A stretch of 64,000 nt of DNA from Maricaulis sp. (lineage in GTDB: Bacteria; Pseudomonadota; Alphaproteobacteria; Caulobacterales; Maricaulaceae). The stretch lies in contig NZMJ01000058.1 of NCBI GenBank assembly GCA_002692855.1, forward strand, positions 166,759 to 230,758, read 5' to 3'. A model generated the notes under the pieces. It was not told the origin of the DNA, did no database searches, and saw only the letters and a program-made list of their open reading frames with translations. A program made the translations under genes and the position numbers. Positions 22,494 through 31,625 of the stretch are shown in pieces. Every line of letters begins with the position of its first letter. Position 1 is the first letter of the stretch.

Positions 22494-24599
22494 CTACCAG
22501 TTCTGAGACCAGCTGAGGTCGATCCGCAGACCGCGGCCGGCTTCGCTCGCCCCGGCAATGGTGCGCGAGTAGTCCTCGTCGAAGACGTTATCCACGCCTG
22601 CCGAGACCGCCAGGCCACGATCGGCGAATGGGCGCCAGCGTCCGTAGAGATCCACCACGGCATATCCGTCCCGTTCCAGCGCCGGGTCATTCGTCTTGTC
22701 GAAATCGCCAGCGAATTCGGCCCGGGCGCCCAGCGTCAGGCGCGGCGCGTCGAACGTGTAGCGGCCATCGACGAACAGCCGGATCGGGGTCAGCGAGCCC
22801 AGCGGATCACCGGTCGCGTCATTCTCCCCATCGACATCAGACAGCGCGGCGTTCAGTTCGAACCCGTTGCCCGACATGTAGTGCAATTGCGCTTCATAGC
22901 CGGTCAGCGTCGCCGCAGAGATGTTGGCCGAATTGGTCGTTCCGGCGCTGCACGGCAGGAAGGGCGGCGCGAAGCAGCTGCCCGGGAAGGTGAAGTTTAC
23001 CGACAGATTGATCAGGTCCTCGGCCTGGGTCTGGTAGGCGGATGCCTTGAATTCCAGCCGGTCGCCGGGACGGAAGGAATCCCGGAAGGACAGGCCAATG
23101 CCTGCCTCAATCGTTTCAGTCGACTCCGGCCGGAGATTGGGGTTGGCGATGAATTCGTTGGTGATGAAGACGGGCGGTCCCAGAACGGGGTGGGGCAGGG
23201 AGAAGTGCGTGCCGTCAAGATAGAGCTCGTTCACGGACGGCGCGCGGAAGGCCTGCGCCCAGTTGGCGAACACCCGGAAAGTGTCATTGGGAGCATAGGT
23301 CGCCCCGAACCGGCCGGAGAGCTGGTCGTCCGAATTCTCCGCTGCCAGGACTGACGCGCTTTCGAACGAGTCCCAGCGCACGCCCGGCAGCAGGACGATT
23401 TCGCCCGGCAGGCCGAACGGCGCCGCACCGGTCAGTTCCAGCTGCGTGAAGACGCCCTGGAATGTCGACCGGGCATCTGGAACCCCGCCGCGCGTGCCGC
23501 TCGGGTCGGTGCTGTCATAGCCCGTTTGCTCGTCCTCATACATCTCGCCGCCGACCGTCAGGCCCGCATCGAACGCGCCAAGCGTGAACGCGAAGCGTTG
23601 GTCGACACGCAGGCCCCAGCTGTCGAGCTGACGGTCGATGATGCGGCCACTCGCGGTCTCGCGTTCGTACACGCCTTGCTGGCCAGTATAGGCGACGACC
23701 CGCAGGTCCAGCAGCGACCCGGCGGGCGCAATGTCGGCGTTCAGCTGGAAGGTGTCGCTTGTGACGTCTTTTTCGACCAGCGGATTGAGCCCGCCCACAC
23801 CGGCATTGCCCTGGCCGTTATTGGGTTCGGTCACGTCCGACCGGAACGCCTGCCAGCTCAGCTCGCCGCGAATGCCGGGCGCCAGGTCGGCACCCAGTTT
23901 CAGCAATCCGGCGACGCTCTCGTCGTCGGCGGGCAGGTCATTGCCGCTGCCCAGGCGGATGTCCCCGCTTTCGCGGCGTGTGACATGGCCGAGGATGTCG
24001 AACACCTCGCCACGGCCATACGCCGTCAGACCCGCGCGAAATTCGTTGTCCACCGACCGGTGACCAGCGACGGCGCCAATGCCGAAGGTTTCGCCCGCAC
24101 TCAGAAGGTCATCGGGGTCCGCCGTGCGCAGGGCAATCACACCGCCGGCCGCGCCCGATCCGTAGAGGGCCGAGGCCGGTCCGCGCACCGCGTCCACGCC
24201 GGACAGGATCATCGGGTCGACATAGACAACGCCGTCATGGGCCGAGTTGAAATTCTGGCGCGCGCCATCGAGCAACAGGGTGACATTCTCGCGGCTCAGG
24301 CCCCGCATCGACAGGGTCTGGCCCGTGCGGCGCGGTCCGCCGGCGACTTCCACGCCCGGCAATTGCTGGAGCAAATCATCGAGCGAGGCCGGTGCCGTCA
24401 GGGAAATTGTCTCCTTGTCGATGGCAGACGCCATGCCCGGATAATCGAAGGCCGGGATCTCGGTGCGCGTCGCAGTGATGATCAGCACGTCCTCGACTTC
24501 GGTTTCGGCAACCGCGTCCGCGTCCTGGGCGAGAGCGGGCGACGCGGTGGCAAGGGCGAGCAGGCTGACGCCGGCGATGAGGCAGGATGTTCGAGACAT
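22494..24599 (-). CDS. TonB-dependent outer-membrane receptor
   Basis: 701 residues. Signal peptide (1-24, ending SPALAQ), probable TonB box near DVLIITATR (about 37-46), plug domain (about 55-165; MRGLSRENVTLLLDGARQN then VRGPASALYGSGAAGGVI) and a long beta-barrel ending in the outer-membrane aromatic terminus SWSQNW. The plug resembles the haemoglobin/haem receptor group, so iron or haem uptake is the best guess. A cysteine pair (SCFAPPFLPC) lies in one predicted outer loop. It is divergent from a DUF6607 lipoprotein, suggesting shared function and control. Confidence 0.85.
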   Translation of the reverse strand: MSRTSCLIAGVSLLALATASPALAQDADAVAETEVEDVLIITATRTEIPAFDYPGMASAIDKETISLTAPASLDDLLQQLPGVEVAGGPRRTGQTLSMRGLSRENVTLLLDGARQNFNSAHDGVVYVDPMILSGVDAVRGPASALYGSGAAGGVIALRTADPDDLLSAGETFGIGAVAGHRSVDNEFRAGLTAYGRGEVFDILGHVTRRESGDIRLGSGNDLPADDESVAGLLKLGADLAPGIRGELSWQAFRSDVTEPNNGQGNAGVGGLNPLVEKDVTSDTFQLNADIAPAGSLLDLRVVAYTGQQGVYERETASGRIIDRQLDSWGLRVDQRFAFTLGAFDAGLTVGGEMYEDEQTGYDSTDPSGTRGGVPDARSTFQGVFTQLELTGAAPFGLPGEIVLLPGVRWDSFESASVLAAENSDDQLSGRFGATYAPNDTFRVFANWAQAFRAPSVNELYLDGTHFSLPHPVLGPPVFITNEFIANPNLRPESTETIEAGIGLSFRDSFRPGDRLEFKASAYQTQAEDLINLSVNFTFPGSCFAPPFLPCSAGTTNSANISAATLTGYEAQLHYMSGNGFELNAALSDVDGENDATGDPLGSLTPIRLFVDGRYTFDAPRLTLGARAEFAGDFDKTNDPALERDGYAVVDLYGRWRPFADRGLAVSAGVDNVFDEDYSRTIAGASEAGRGLRIDLSWSQNW

Positions 24600-24741
24600 G
24601 GTATTCCCCCGTATTGCGAACAGTTCTTAATTGCAGTTGATGCCTTCCTGCCCCTTGCCAAACGCGAATGCAAGTGCGAATTGTTCGCGACAAGCAGTAA
24701 TGATCTGCTGCTCAGGCGAACGAATCTCTCGGAGGGGTCAC
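24600..24741. promoter_or_regulatory. Divergent promoter region with palindrome
   Basis: Between the receptor and the lipoprotein gene. Holds a perfect palindrome GCGAA-TTG-TTCGC at 24676-24688, with a related GCGAACAGTTC about 60 bases to the left (near 24616). Two similar sites between divergent transport genes suggest one repressor, possibly metal-responsive. I cannot assign it to Fur, Irr or another family. Confidence 0.4.
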
Positions 24742-25785
24742 ATGCGCGCACTCATCATCACCGCAGCAGCCGGCATCGTTCTGGCAGGCTGCGCCACGGG
24801 AAATGGCTATGTGTCCGGAGGCGCCGGAACAGGCGGAATCGCTGCGTTGCCGGCGCATACCGAAGCCGAGTTCGAACGCGACCGTCAGGCCATCCTTGCC
24901 ATGACCGGCGAATATGACGTGACCTTCGACTTCCGCGAGATCGTACCGCTGCGCGCGGGGTATGAACTGGCCGAGCCGAAAGTTTCGGGCGCCTGGGAGG
25001 TCGTGCGCGTCATTGAGGATCGCGGCGATTTCATCTCGCTGCAGCACTTCCTGCTGGTCGGCGATGACGAAGACAACCCGATGGTCATCAAGCATTGGCG
25101 CCAGGATTGGGAATACGAGCCCGCGCGCATCATGGACTATGACGGGAATGACGACTGGCACATGATCGACCTGACTTCGGCCGAGGCCGCCGGAACCTGG
25201 TCGCAGAGCGTCTACCAGGTCGATGACAGCCCGCGCTATGCCGCCGTCGCCCGCTGGACCCATGACGATGACGGTATCTCGACTTGGGAGCCGGACGTGT
25301 CCAACCGTCCGCTGCCGCGGCGGGACGACACGACACGCAGCGACTACCAGGCCATTCAGGCCGTGAACCGCCACGTCATCACGCCGTGGGGCTGGGTCCA
25401 CGAACAGGACAACACCAAGATCATCATCGACGAAGCCGGCGAGCATCCGCTCGTCCGCGAAGTCGGGGTGAACACCTATGTCCGGACCGATCTGGCGCGG
25501 GACGATGCCGCAGACGATTACTGGGCCGCCACGGCGGACTACTGGACCCATGTCCGCGCCTTCTGGGACAATCTTGAAGCCACGGCTGACACCTTCCACG
25601 TCGCCGACGACGCCGAAGGCACGCTGCTCTATGGCCCGATGTTGTCGGCCTCCATGCGCATCGCCTTTGGCGCGTCGGACACGGCCGAGGCCTGGGAAGA
25701 AGCCGAAGCGCTCCTGGCGTCGCAGGTCGCCATCAACGGCGAGCCGGTCTCGACCGACTTCATCGAGTTGGCGGCTGCAGAGTAG
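24742..25785 (+). CDS. DUF6607 family lipoprotein
   Basis: 347 residues from the ATG preceded by GGAGGGG. A lipoprotein signal peptide ends at VLAG with C17 as the lipidated cysteine. The mature part is acidic and rich in Trp and Asp (KHWRQDWEYEPARIMDYDG; VARWTHDDDGISTWEPDVSN; RHVITPWGWVHEQDNTKI), the pattern of the DUF6607 family. Members tend to accompany TonB-dependent receptors, as here, but their function is not established. Envelope location is inferred from the lipobox. Confidence 0.75.
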   Translation: MRALIITAAAGIVLAGCATGNGYVSGGAGTGGIAALPAHTEAEFERDRQAILAMTGEYDVTFDFREIVPLRAGYELAEPKVSGAWEVVRVIEDRGDFISLQHFLLVGDDEDNPMVIKHWRQDWEYEPARIMDYDGNDDWHMIDLTSAEAAGTWSQSVYQVDDSPRYAAVARWTHDDDGISTWEPDVSNRPLPRRDDTTRSDYQAIQAVNRHVITPWGWVHEQDNTKIIIDEAGEHPLVREVGVNTYVRTDLARDDAADDYWAATADYWTHVRAFWDNLEATADTFHVADDAEGTLLYGPMLSASMRIAFGASDTAEAWEEAEALLASQVAINGEPVSTDFIELAAAE

Positions 25786-25804
25786 CAACTGCTGTTCGAC
25801 GTTT

Positions 25805-25829
25805 CCCGGACGCGCGTCAGCGCGATCCG
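25805..25829 (+). terminator. Hairpin after the DUF6607 gene
   Basis: Imperfect inverted repeat CCCGGACGCGC / GCGCGATCCGGG with a GTCA loop, 20 bases after the stop. Confidence 0.5.
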
Positions 25830-25890
25830 GGATCCGGACTGGACCCCGATCTTCACTTCGCGAAACCGGGGCGCGTAGTTTCCCCGCTGC

Positions 25891-25958
25891 GTCATCCCGG
25901 CGAAAGCCGGGATCCAGTTCAATCTGAAAATCTGAATTCCGGCTTTCGCCGGAATGAC
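25891..25958. repeat. 67-bp palindromic repeat, full copy
   Basis: Two back-to-back hairpins, GTCATCCCGGCGAAAGCCGG on the left and CCGGCTTTCGCCGGAATGAC on the right, joined by an AT-rich centre. Placed between convergent genes. Same family as copies at 43687, 45836 and 56158. Confidence 0.8.
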
Positions 25959-25965
25959 GGCGTGC

Positions 25966-26283
25966 TTAACGCCAGTTCCGCTTCCTGAGAACGAACAGGC
26001 CGTAGATCGCGGCGAAATAGATCGCGATCCGCGCCAGCACGACCAGACCGCCACGATCATCGAGCCGCGCCAGCATCAGGTCGAAGGCGAAATCGGGCGG
26101 ACTGCCCGTCGCCCAGCGCCAGAAGAAGGGCGATATCGCGTCCATGATGAAGGCGAACGTGACCGCGCCCACCAATTGGCCGGAGCGCCGCATGATCAGG
26201 GCCGTCACCAGCGACCACAAAAGGATCATCCACCAGTCGAAACCGGTGAATCCGTCCGCAAGCCGTTCGAATATCCTGTCCAT
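25966..26283 (-). CDS. Small membrane protein downstream of flhG
   Basis: 105 residues with hydrophobic segments at about 16-34, 37-57 and 78-98 and a basic C-terminus (LRKRNWR). It starts 11 bases after the flhG stop and is thus probably the last gene of the large flagellar operon. I recognise no family. A link to flagellar function is suggested only by position. Confidence 0.65.
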   Translation of the reverse strand: MDRIFERLADGFTGFDWWMILLWSLVTALIMRRSGQLVGAVTFAFIMDAISPFFWRWATGSPPDFAFDLMLARLDDRGGLVVLARIAIYFAAIYGLFVLRKRNWR

Positions 26284-26294
26284 AGCGAAACAGC

Positions 26295-27101
26295 CTAAGC
26301 TGCCTTCTGCCCCTGCGCGAGATAGCCGGCGAGTTTTTCAACGTCGCGGAACGCCTCGCAATTGGGGTGGCGCTGGGCCAGCGGCATCTGCGCCCGGATC
26401 GAGTCCGGAATGGCCATGTCGTGCGCGATCGACCCGACCATTTGCGGCGTGAAGCCGAGGAAGCTCTCGCACGTCTTGCGGAAAGCGCCATAGGCGGACA
26501 ATGCCGCCTCTTTCGACGGGGCGTTGTTGACCACGACCAGCGGTGCGGCGCTGTCGTCGCGGCGGCGCAGCGTTTTGACAAAGGCATAGGCGTCGGTCAG
26601 CGAGGTCGGCTCGTCATTGATGACGATCAGCACGTCGTCTGCCGCCATCGCGAGGCGCATGGTGGAATGGTCTGCTCCGGCGGCGAGATCGAGGATGGCG
26701 CGGTCATAATAGAGCGACAGCGCCGCGACCCCTGCAGCGAGCTTGCCCACCGCTTCCGGCTTCAGATCGGACAATGCGCCCGAGCCCGAACGTCCGGAGA
26801 TCACGTCAAAGCCGCCTGCGCGGATCGCACCGCCCATGACGCGCTGGACAGCGTCTTCCAGCAGGACTTCACCGGCCAGGACAGCCGCGAGATCGGCATC
26901 CGGCTGGAGACCGAGCTGGACGTCGATATTGGCCATCCCCAGGTCGCCATCGATCAGCAGGGTCTGTTCGCCCTTGCCAGAAAATGCGCTGGCGAGCGCC
27001 GAGGACAGGACGGTCTTGCCGACCCCGCCCTTGCCCGACGCGATGGCCAGCATGCGCCCGGCGGGACCGGTCGAAGATGTGTTTACAGGAATGCGCATCA
27101 T
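26295..27101 (-). CDS. flhG: FlhG (FleN/YlxH) MinD-type ATPase
   Basis: 268 residues. Deviant Walker A SGKGGVGKT (22-30) and the switch region LLIDGDLGMANIDVQLGLQP are typical of the MinD/ParA family; FlhG branch members set flagellar number and placement together with FlhF. The MinD-like membrane-targeting helix at the C-terminus is not obvious. The ATG overlaps the flhF stop (ATGATG), so the two are translationally coupled. Confidence 0.9.
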   Translation of the reverse strand: MMRIPVNTSSTGPAGRMLAIASGKGGVGKTVLSSALASAFSGKGEQTLLIDGDLGMANIDVQLGLQPDADLAAVLAGEVLLEDAVQRVMGGAIRAGGFDVISGRSGSGALSDLKPEAVGKLAAGVAALSLYYDRAILDLAAGADHSTMRLAMAADDVLIVINDEPTSLTDAYAFVKTLRRRDDSAAPLVVVNNAPSKEAALSAYGAFRKTCESFLGFTPQMVGSIAHDMAIPDSIRAQMPLAQRHPNCEAFRDVEKLAGYLAQGQKAA

Positions 27102-28096
27102 GCATCTCCTTCGGAGGCATTCTGGGGCAGGTCGCGTTCATCGAGCAGGGTGCGCGCTAGCCGCAGCGAGGTCGCCGGCGCCAGGCCCGTCCCGATATAG
27201 GGGCTTTCGGAAATCTGCGCGAAGGCGAGTCCGGCTTCGCCCGCTGCGATCATCGCGCCGAGCCGGCGCGCGCTGTCGAGCTTGGTCAGCACCACCCGGT
27301 TTGCACCGATGGCGGCAAACATCGCGGCGGCATCTCCGGCATCCTCGGCGGACTGCCCCCCATCGATCACGGCCAGGATCTCGGCGTCCGCGGGGGCCGC
27401 AAAGGCGTGCAGCATGTCCAGATCATCGATGTCGAACGGATTGCAGGCCGGCGCATCGATCAGCAGGGGCTGACCGTCATGCAGGTCGGCGAGCTTCGAG
27501 AGCTCGCGCGGATCATCGCAGGCTTCGAACTGAAGCTTCAGCTTGCCGGCGAGTTCGCTGAGACGTGCCTCGGCCCCGGCACGTTCGCAATCGGCAGAAA
27601 TCAGGACCGGCTGGGCGCCTTCCGCGACACCGCGCGCGGCAAGCTTGGCCAGAACGGAGGTCTTTCCGGCGCCGGGCGGTCCGGTGATCAGCAGAGGACG
27701 CTCGGCCACTGGCGGGCAGGGCCGGAAGCGGTATCGGGCGTCCAGCGCCGCAGCGAGGGCGGCCGTGCCGCCCCGGTCCTCGAACTGGCGGGCAGCCTTG
27801 ACCAGCGCTTCGGCGGCGCGTTCCGGAACGCAGTGAAAGGCCAGGATCTGGGCCAGGTGGTCGTCGTCTTCCCGTGCTGGCCTCGCGCGGCGCTGGGCCT
27901 CGCTCTCGCGGCTGGCGCGCAGGCGCGGCGCATCCTTCACATCCCCGAAACGCGGACCTTCCGCGGCAGCGCGCACCTCAATGCCGCCGCCCGGCCGGTT
28001 GCCCGTGGAAATGATGACGGCATCCGGCCCGAGGTCGCGGCGCACCTGCGCCATCACCTCGGTCAGTGACGTTCCGGAAAAGGTCATCAGCCGCAT
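27098..28096 (-). CDS. flhF: FlhF-like SRP-family GTPase, divergent
   Basis: 332 residues. The N-terminal MRLMTFSGTSLTEVMAQVRRDLGPDAVIIST module is typical of FlhF, and the GTPase domain has G1 GPPGAGKTS (129-137) and G4 TKLD. The G3 region reads LLIDAPACNPFD where FlhF proteins normally show D-T-A-G-R, and the G2-like D-x-x-R-x-G-A block is also altered (SADCERAGAEARL). GTP hydrolysis may therefore be weak. It sits between flhA and flhG, the usual polar-flagellum order. Confidence 0.85.
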   Translation of the reverse strand: MRLMTFSGTSLTEVMAQVRRDLGPDAVIISTGNRPGGGIEVRAAAEGPRFGDVKDAPRLRASRESEAQRRARPAREDDDHLAQILAFHCVPERAAEALVKAARQFEDRGGTAALAAALDARYRFRPCPPVAERPLLITGPPGAGKTSVLAKLAARGVAEGAQPVLISADCERAGAEARLSELAGKLKLQFEACDDPRELSKLADLHDGQPLLIDAPACNPFDIDDLDMLHAFAAPADAEILAVIDGGQSAEDAGDAAAMFAAIGANRVVLTKLDSARRLGAMIAAGEAGLAFAQISESPYIGTGLAPATSLRLARTLLDERDLPQNASEGDA

Positions 28097-28099
28097 CGC

Positions 28100-30211
28100 T
28101 TACACATGCCCCATCGTTTTCAGGCGCGCCGTCGGATGGATTTCGTTCTGGCTCATCACGATTGTCTGCGGTCTGAAGCGCTCGACCAGCGACCGGACGA
28201 AGGGTCGTGCGGTCGGGCTGGTCAGGAGGGCGGGAGTCTGCCCCTGTTCGGCAGCGCGTTCGAAGGATTCGCGCACCGAACCCACAAATTCATGCAGCTT
28301 GGACGGGGCCAGGGCGAGCTGGCGGCGCTCGCCATCGCCAATCATTGCTTCGGCAAAGGCCTGTTCCCACTGCGGTGACAGGGCGAGAACGGGCAGAAGC
28401 CCGTCCGGTCCCCGGTTGGAATGGCAGATCTGGCGCGCCAGCCGGGTGCGGACATGTTCGGTCACGGCATCGAGGCTTTGCGTATGTGAACTGGCCTCGG
28501 CGATCCCTTCGAGGATGGCGGGCAGGTCGCGGATCGAAACGCGTTCCTTCAACAGGTTTTGCAGGACGCGCTGGATACCGGCGCGCGAGATCTGCGACGG
28601 GGTGATGTCCTCGACCAGCTTGCGATGTTCCTTTGACAGACCCTCGATCAGCTTCTCGACCTCGGCGTAGGACAGCAGGTCCGGCATGTGGTCGCGCAGC
28701 GCCTCGGTCATGTGCGTGACAAGGACGGCAGCGGGGTCGACCACGGTATAGCCCCGGAACGCTGCTTCCTCGCGCAGGTTCTCGTCGATCCACGTCGCGG
28801 GCAGGCCGAAGGCCGGTTCCTTGACGTGATCGCCCGGCAGATCGATCTGGACACCCTGCGGGTCCATGACCAGCAGCTGCTTCAGGCGCACTTCGCCGCG
28901 CCCGGCTTCCATTTCCTTCACGCGCAGTACGTATTCGTTGGACCCCAGGCGCATGTTGTCGACGATCCGCACCGACGGCATCACGAAGCCGGTGTCCTGC
29001 GCCAGCGTCCGCCGCAGGGCGCGGATCTGATCGGTCAGGCGGCGGCCTTCGACATCATTGATCAGCGGCAACAAGGCATAGCCGAGTTCGATCTTCAGCT
29101 CGTCAATCGCCAGGGACTCCCCGATCGGCGCCTCTTCGGGCTCCACCGCCGAGGCTTCTCGCTCGGCCGCGACCTCGGCCTGTCTGACGGTATTTCTCTG
29201 GTTTCGTACCGCAGCCCAGGCCAGCCCTCCCGAACCGGCAGCCATCAGGGCGAAGGGGATGATCGGCATGCCCGGCAGAAGGCCGATCACCAGCGCGCAG
29301 CCGGCAACCATGCCCAGCACCTGCGGATTGGCGCCCAGCTGGGTCGCGAGCGCCTTGTCGGCCTGTCCCTCGACACCGGCCTTCGAGACCAGGAGGCCCG
29401 CAGCGACCGAGACGATCAGCGCCGGGATCTGCGAGACGAGACCGTCACCGATGGTCAGCGTCGAATAGGTGCTGGCAGCGTCGGCAAAGCTCATGCCCGA
29501 CTGCGCGATGCCGACAATCATGCCCCCGATCAGATTGATCACGGTGATCATCAGGCCTGCCATCGCGTCGCCGCGAACGAATTTCGAGGCACCATCCATG
29601 GCACCGAAGAAGTTGGATTCGCCTTCCAGCGACTTGCGCCGTTCGCGCGCCTCTTCCTCGGAGATCAGACCGGCGGACAGGTCGGCATCGATGGCCATCT
29701 GCTTGCCGGGCATGGCATCGAGGGTGAAGCGGGCGGCAACTTCGGCGATCCGGCCCGAACCCTTGGTGATGACCACGAAGTTCACGATCACCAGGATGAT
29801 GAAGACAATGACGCCGATCACGACATTGCCCTGCATCACGAAGGCGCCGAACGCCTCGATGATGTCACCGGCTGCGTTGGTGCCCTGCGCCCCGTTTGAC
29901 AGGATCAGGCGCGTGGAGGCGATGTTCAGGCCCAGCCGCAGCAGGGTCGTGATCAGCAGCACGGCCGGGAATGCGCTGAACTCCAGCGGCTTCTTGATGA
30001 ACAGCGACGTCATCAGGACCAGCACGGCCAGCGAGATCGAGATCGCCAGCGCCATGTCCAGCAGGATGCGCGGCATCGGCAGGATCAGCATCACCAGGAT
30101 GCCCATGATGCCGATCGCCAGCGCGACATCGCCGCGCATTCCCATCATCAGGAATTTGCGCAGGTCGAAGCCCTGACCGGTCTGGCTTGCGGAGGCGGTC
30201 GTGTCTGCCAT
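28100..30211 (-). CDS. flhA: Flagellar export gate protein FlhA
   Basis: 703 residues. Eight transmembrane helices in the first half (about 20-325) include the conserved FHIPEP-type region (about 155-230; VITKGSGRIAEVAARFTLDAMPGKQMAIDADL spans it), followed by the large cytoplasmic domain (about 355-695) that binds export chaperones. FlhA forms the nonameric ring of the type III export gate in the cytoplasmic membrane. Eight bases separate it from flbD. Confidence 0.97.
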   Translation of the reverse strand: MADTTASASQTGQGFDLRKFLMMGMRGDVALAIGIMGILVMLILPMPRILLDMALAISISLAVLVLMTSLFIKKPLEFSAFPAVLLITTLLRLGLNIASTRLILSNGAQGTNAAGDIIEAFGAFVMQGNVVIGVIVFIILVIVNFVVITKGSGRIAEVAARFTLDAMPGKQMAIDADLSAGLISEEEARERRKSLEGESNFFGAMDGASKFVRGDAMAGLMITVINLIGGMIVGIAQSGMSFADAASTYSTLTIGDGLVSQIPALIVSVAAGLLVSKAGVEGQADKALATQLGANPQVLGMVAGCALVIGLLPGMPIIPFALMAAGSGGLAWAAVRNQRNTVRQAEVAAEREASAVEPEEAPIGESLAIDELKIELGYALLPLINDVEGRRLTDQIRALRRTLAQDTGFVMPSVRIVDNMRLGSNEYVLRVKEMEAGRGEVRLKQLLVMDPQGVQIDLPGDHVKEPAFGLPATWIDENLREEAAFRGYTVVDPAAVLVTHMTEALRDHMPDLLSYAEVEKLIEGLSKEHRKLVEDITPSQISRAGIQRVLQNLLKERVSIRDLPAILEGIAEASSHTQSLDAVTEHVRTRLARQICHSNRGPDGLLPVLALSPQWEQAFAEAMIGDGERRQLALAPSKLHEFVGSVRESFERAAEQGQTPALLTSPTARPFVRSLVERFRPQTIVMSQNEIHPTARLKTMGHV

Positions 30212-30219
30212 TCAGCCCG

Positions 30220-31587
30220 TCACGCCGCGCCGGCGCGGGATTCGCCCGGACCGGGAACCGTGATGCCTTGCTCGTTGTAGAGCTTCAGCTTGTTGCGCAG
30301 GGTCCGGATCGAGATGCCGAGAATGTTCGCGGCATGGGTCCGGTTGCCGAGGCAATGGTCGAGCGTGTCGAGGATCAGGTCCTGCTCAACGTCCGCCACC
30401 GTCCGGCCGACCATGTCACGTGCGGCCGTATCAGCGGCCTCTGCGGCGCGGCTGGCAACGCTGCCCGACGGTCCGCCCGAGAACAGTGAGCCGTCCGGCA
30501 TGCGGATGGCCTCGGGGCCGATTTCGTTGCCGGAAGCCAGCAGGACCGCGCGGTGCATGGTGTTTTCCAGCTCCCGCACATTGCCCGGCCACGGACGCGC
30601 GGTCAGCGCGGTGCGCGCGGACTCGGAGATCGGACGATCGCCGATGCCGTTGGCTGTGGCGTATTTGCGCGCGAAGTGTTCTGCCATCGCCAGGATGTCG
30701 GCAGGACGCTCGCGCAGGGGCGGAAGCGCCAGGTTCACGACATTCAGGCGGAACAGCAAATCCTCCCGGAAAATGCCGTCGGCGACAGCCTTCTGCAGAT
30801 CCCGGTTGGAGGTGGCGAGCACCCGGATATTCACCTTCACCGGCTGCGATCCACCGACGCGGTCAATCTCGCGTTCCTGGAGGGCGCGCAGCAGCTTGGC
30901 TTGCAGGCGGGCGTCCATTTCGGAAATTTCGTCGAGCAGCAGCGTGCCGCCATCGGCTTCCTCGAACTTGCCGACCCGGCGCGCCACAGCGCCCGTGAAT
31001 GCCCCCTTCTCGTGACCGAAGAGTTCGGACTCGAGGAGATTTTCCGGAATCGCGGCGCAGTTGACCGACACGAACGGCTTCGACGCCCGCTTCGAGCGGG
31101 TGTGAAGGTAGCGTGCCATCACTTCCTTGCCCGAGCCGCTCTCGCCCGTGATCAGGACCGAGGCGTCGGACGGCGCAATGCGGTCGGCCATCTCGATCAA
31201 CGGGCGCATGGACGGGTCGCGGGCGATCATCGGGCGCTCGTCGTCGGCGACGGCCTCGAGAACGGCAGCGATCAGTTCGGCGTCCGGCGGCAGGGGGATA
31301 AATTCCTTGGCACCCGCCCGGATGGCATTGGCGGCCGATTGCGGCGTGATATTCACCCCGCACGCGACGACCGGAACCGTGATGCGTTCGGCCTGGTTGG
31401 CGGCGATCAGCGCCTCGATGTCGAGTGCGGCATCGACCATCAGCAGGTCGGCGCCTCGCCCCGCGCGCAGATAGGATGTCGCCTGAGCGACCGTATCGAC
31501 CTGCGCGACCTTCGCGCCGCGATCAATGGCGATCTTGGTGGCCGTGTGGAGTTGTCCGCCGAGGCTTCCGACAATCAGCACTCGCAT
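30220..31587 (-). CDS. flbD: Sigma-54-dependent flagellar regulator FlbD
   Basis: 455 residues. Receiver-like domain (1-115), AAA+ domain with Walker A GESGSGKE (148-155) and the sigma-54-contacting GAFTGA loop (195-200), then a Fis-type helix-turn-helix (about 405-435; NRTHAANILGISIRTLRNKL). The receiver keeps D52 but lacks the acidic pair (LIVGSLG where LIVDD is expected) and the lysine (IPLPP). It is therefore probably not controlled by phosphorylation, as known for Caulobacter FlbD, which uses FliX. Likely targets are the sigma-54 promoters at 40.1-40.3 kb. Confidence 0.93.
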   Translation of the reverse strand: MRVLIVGSLGGQLHTATKIAIDRGAKVAQVDTVAQATSYLRAGRGADLLMVDAALDIEALIAANQAERITVPVVACGVNITPQSAANAIRAGAKEFIPLPPDAELIAAVLEAVADDERPMIARDPSMRPLIEMADRIAPSDASVLITGESGSGKEVMARYLHTRSKRASKPFVSVNCAAIPENLLESELFGHEKGAFTGAVARRVGKFEEADGGTLLLDEISEMDARLQAKLLRALQEREIDRVGGSQPVKVNIRVLATSNRDLQKAVADGIFREDLLFRLNVVNLALPPLRERPADILAMAEHFARKYATANGIGDRPISESARTALTARPWPGNVRELENTMHRAVLLASGNEIGPEAIRMPDGSLFSGGPSGSVASRAAEAADTAARDMVGRTVADVEQDLILDTLDHCLGNRTHAANILGISIRTLRNKLKLYNEQGITVPGPGESRAGAA

Positions 31588-31625
31588 GGCTTAGCTCCCC
31601 TTCTTGATGCGGATCAGGACAGACA

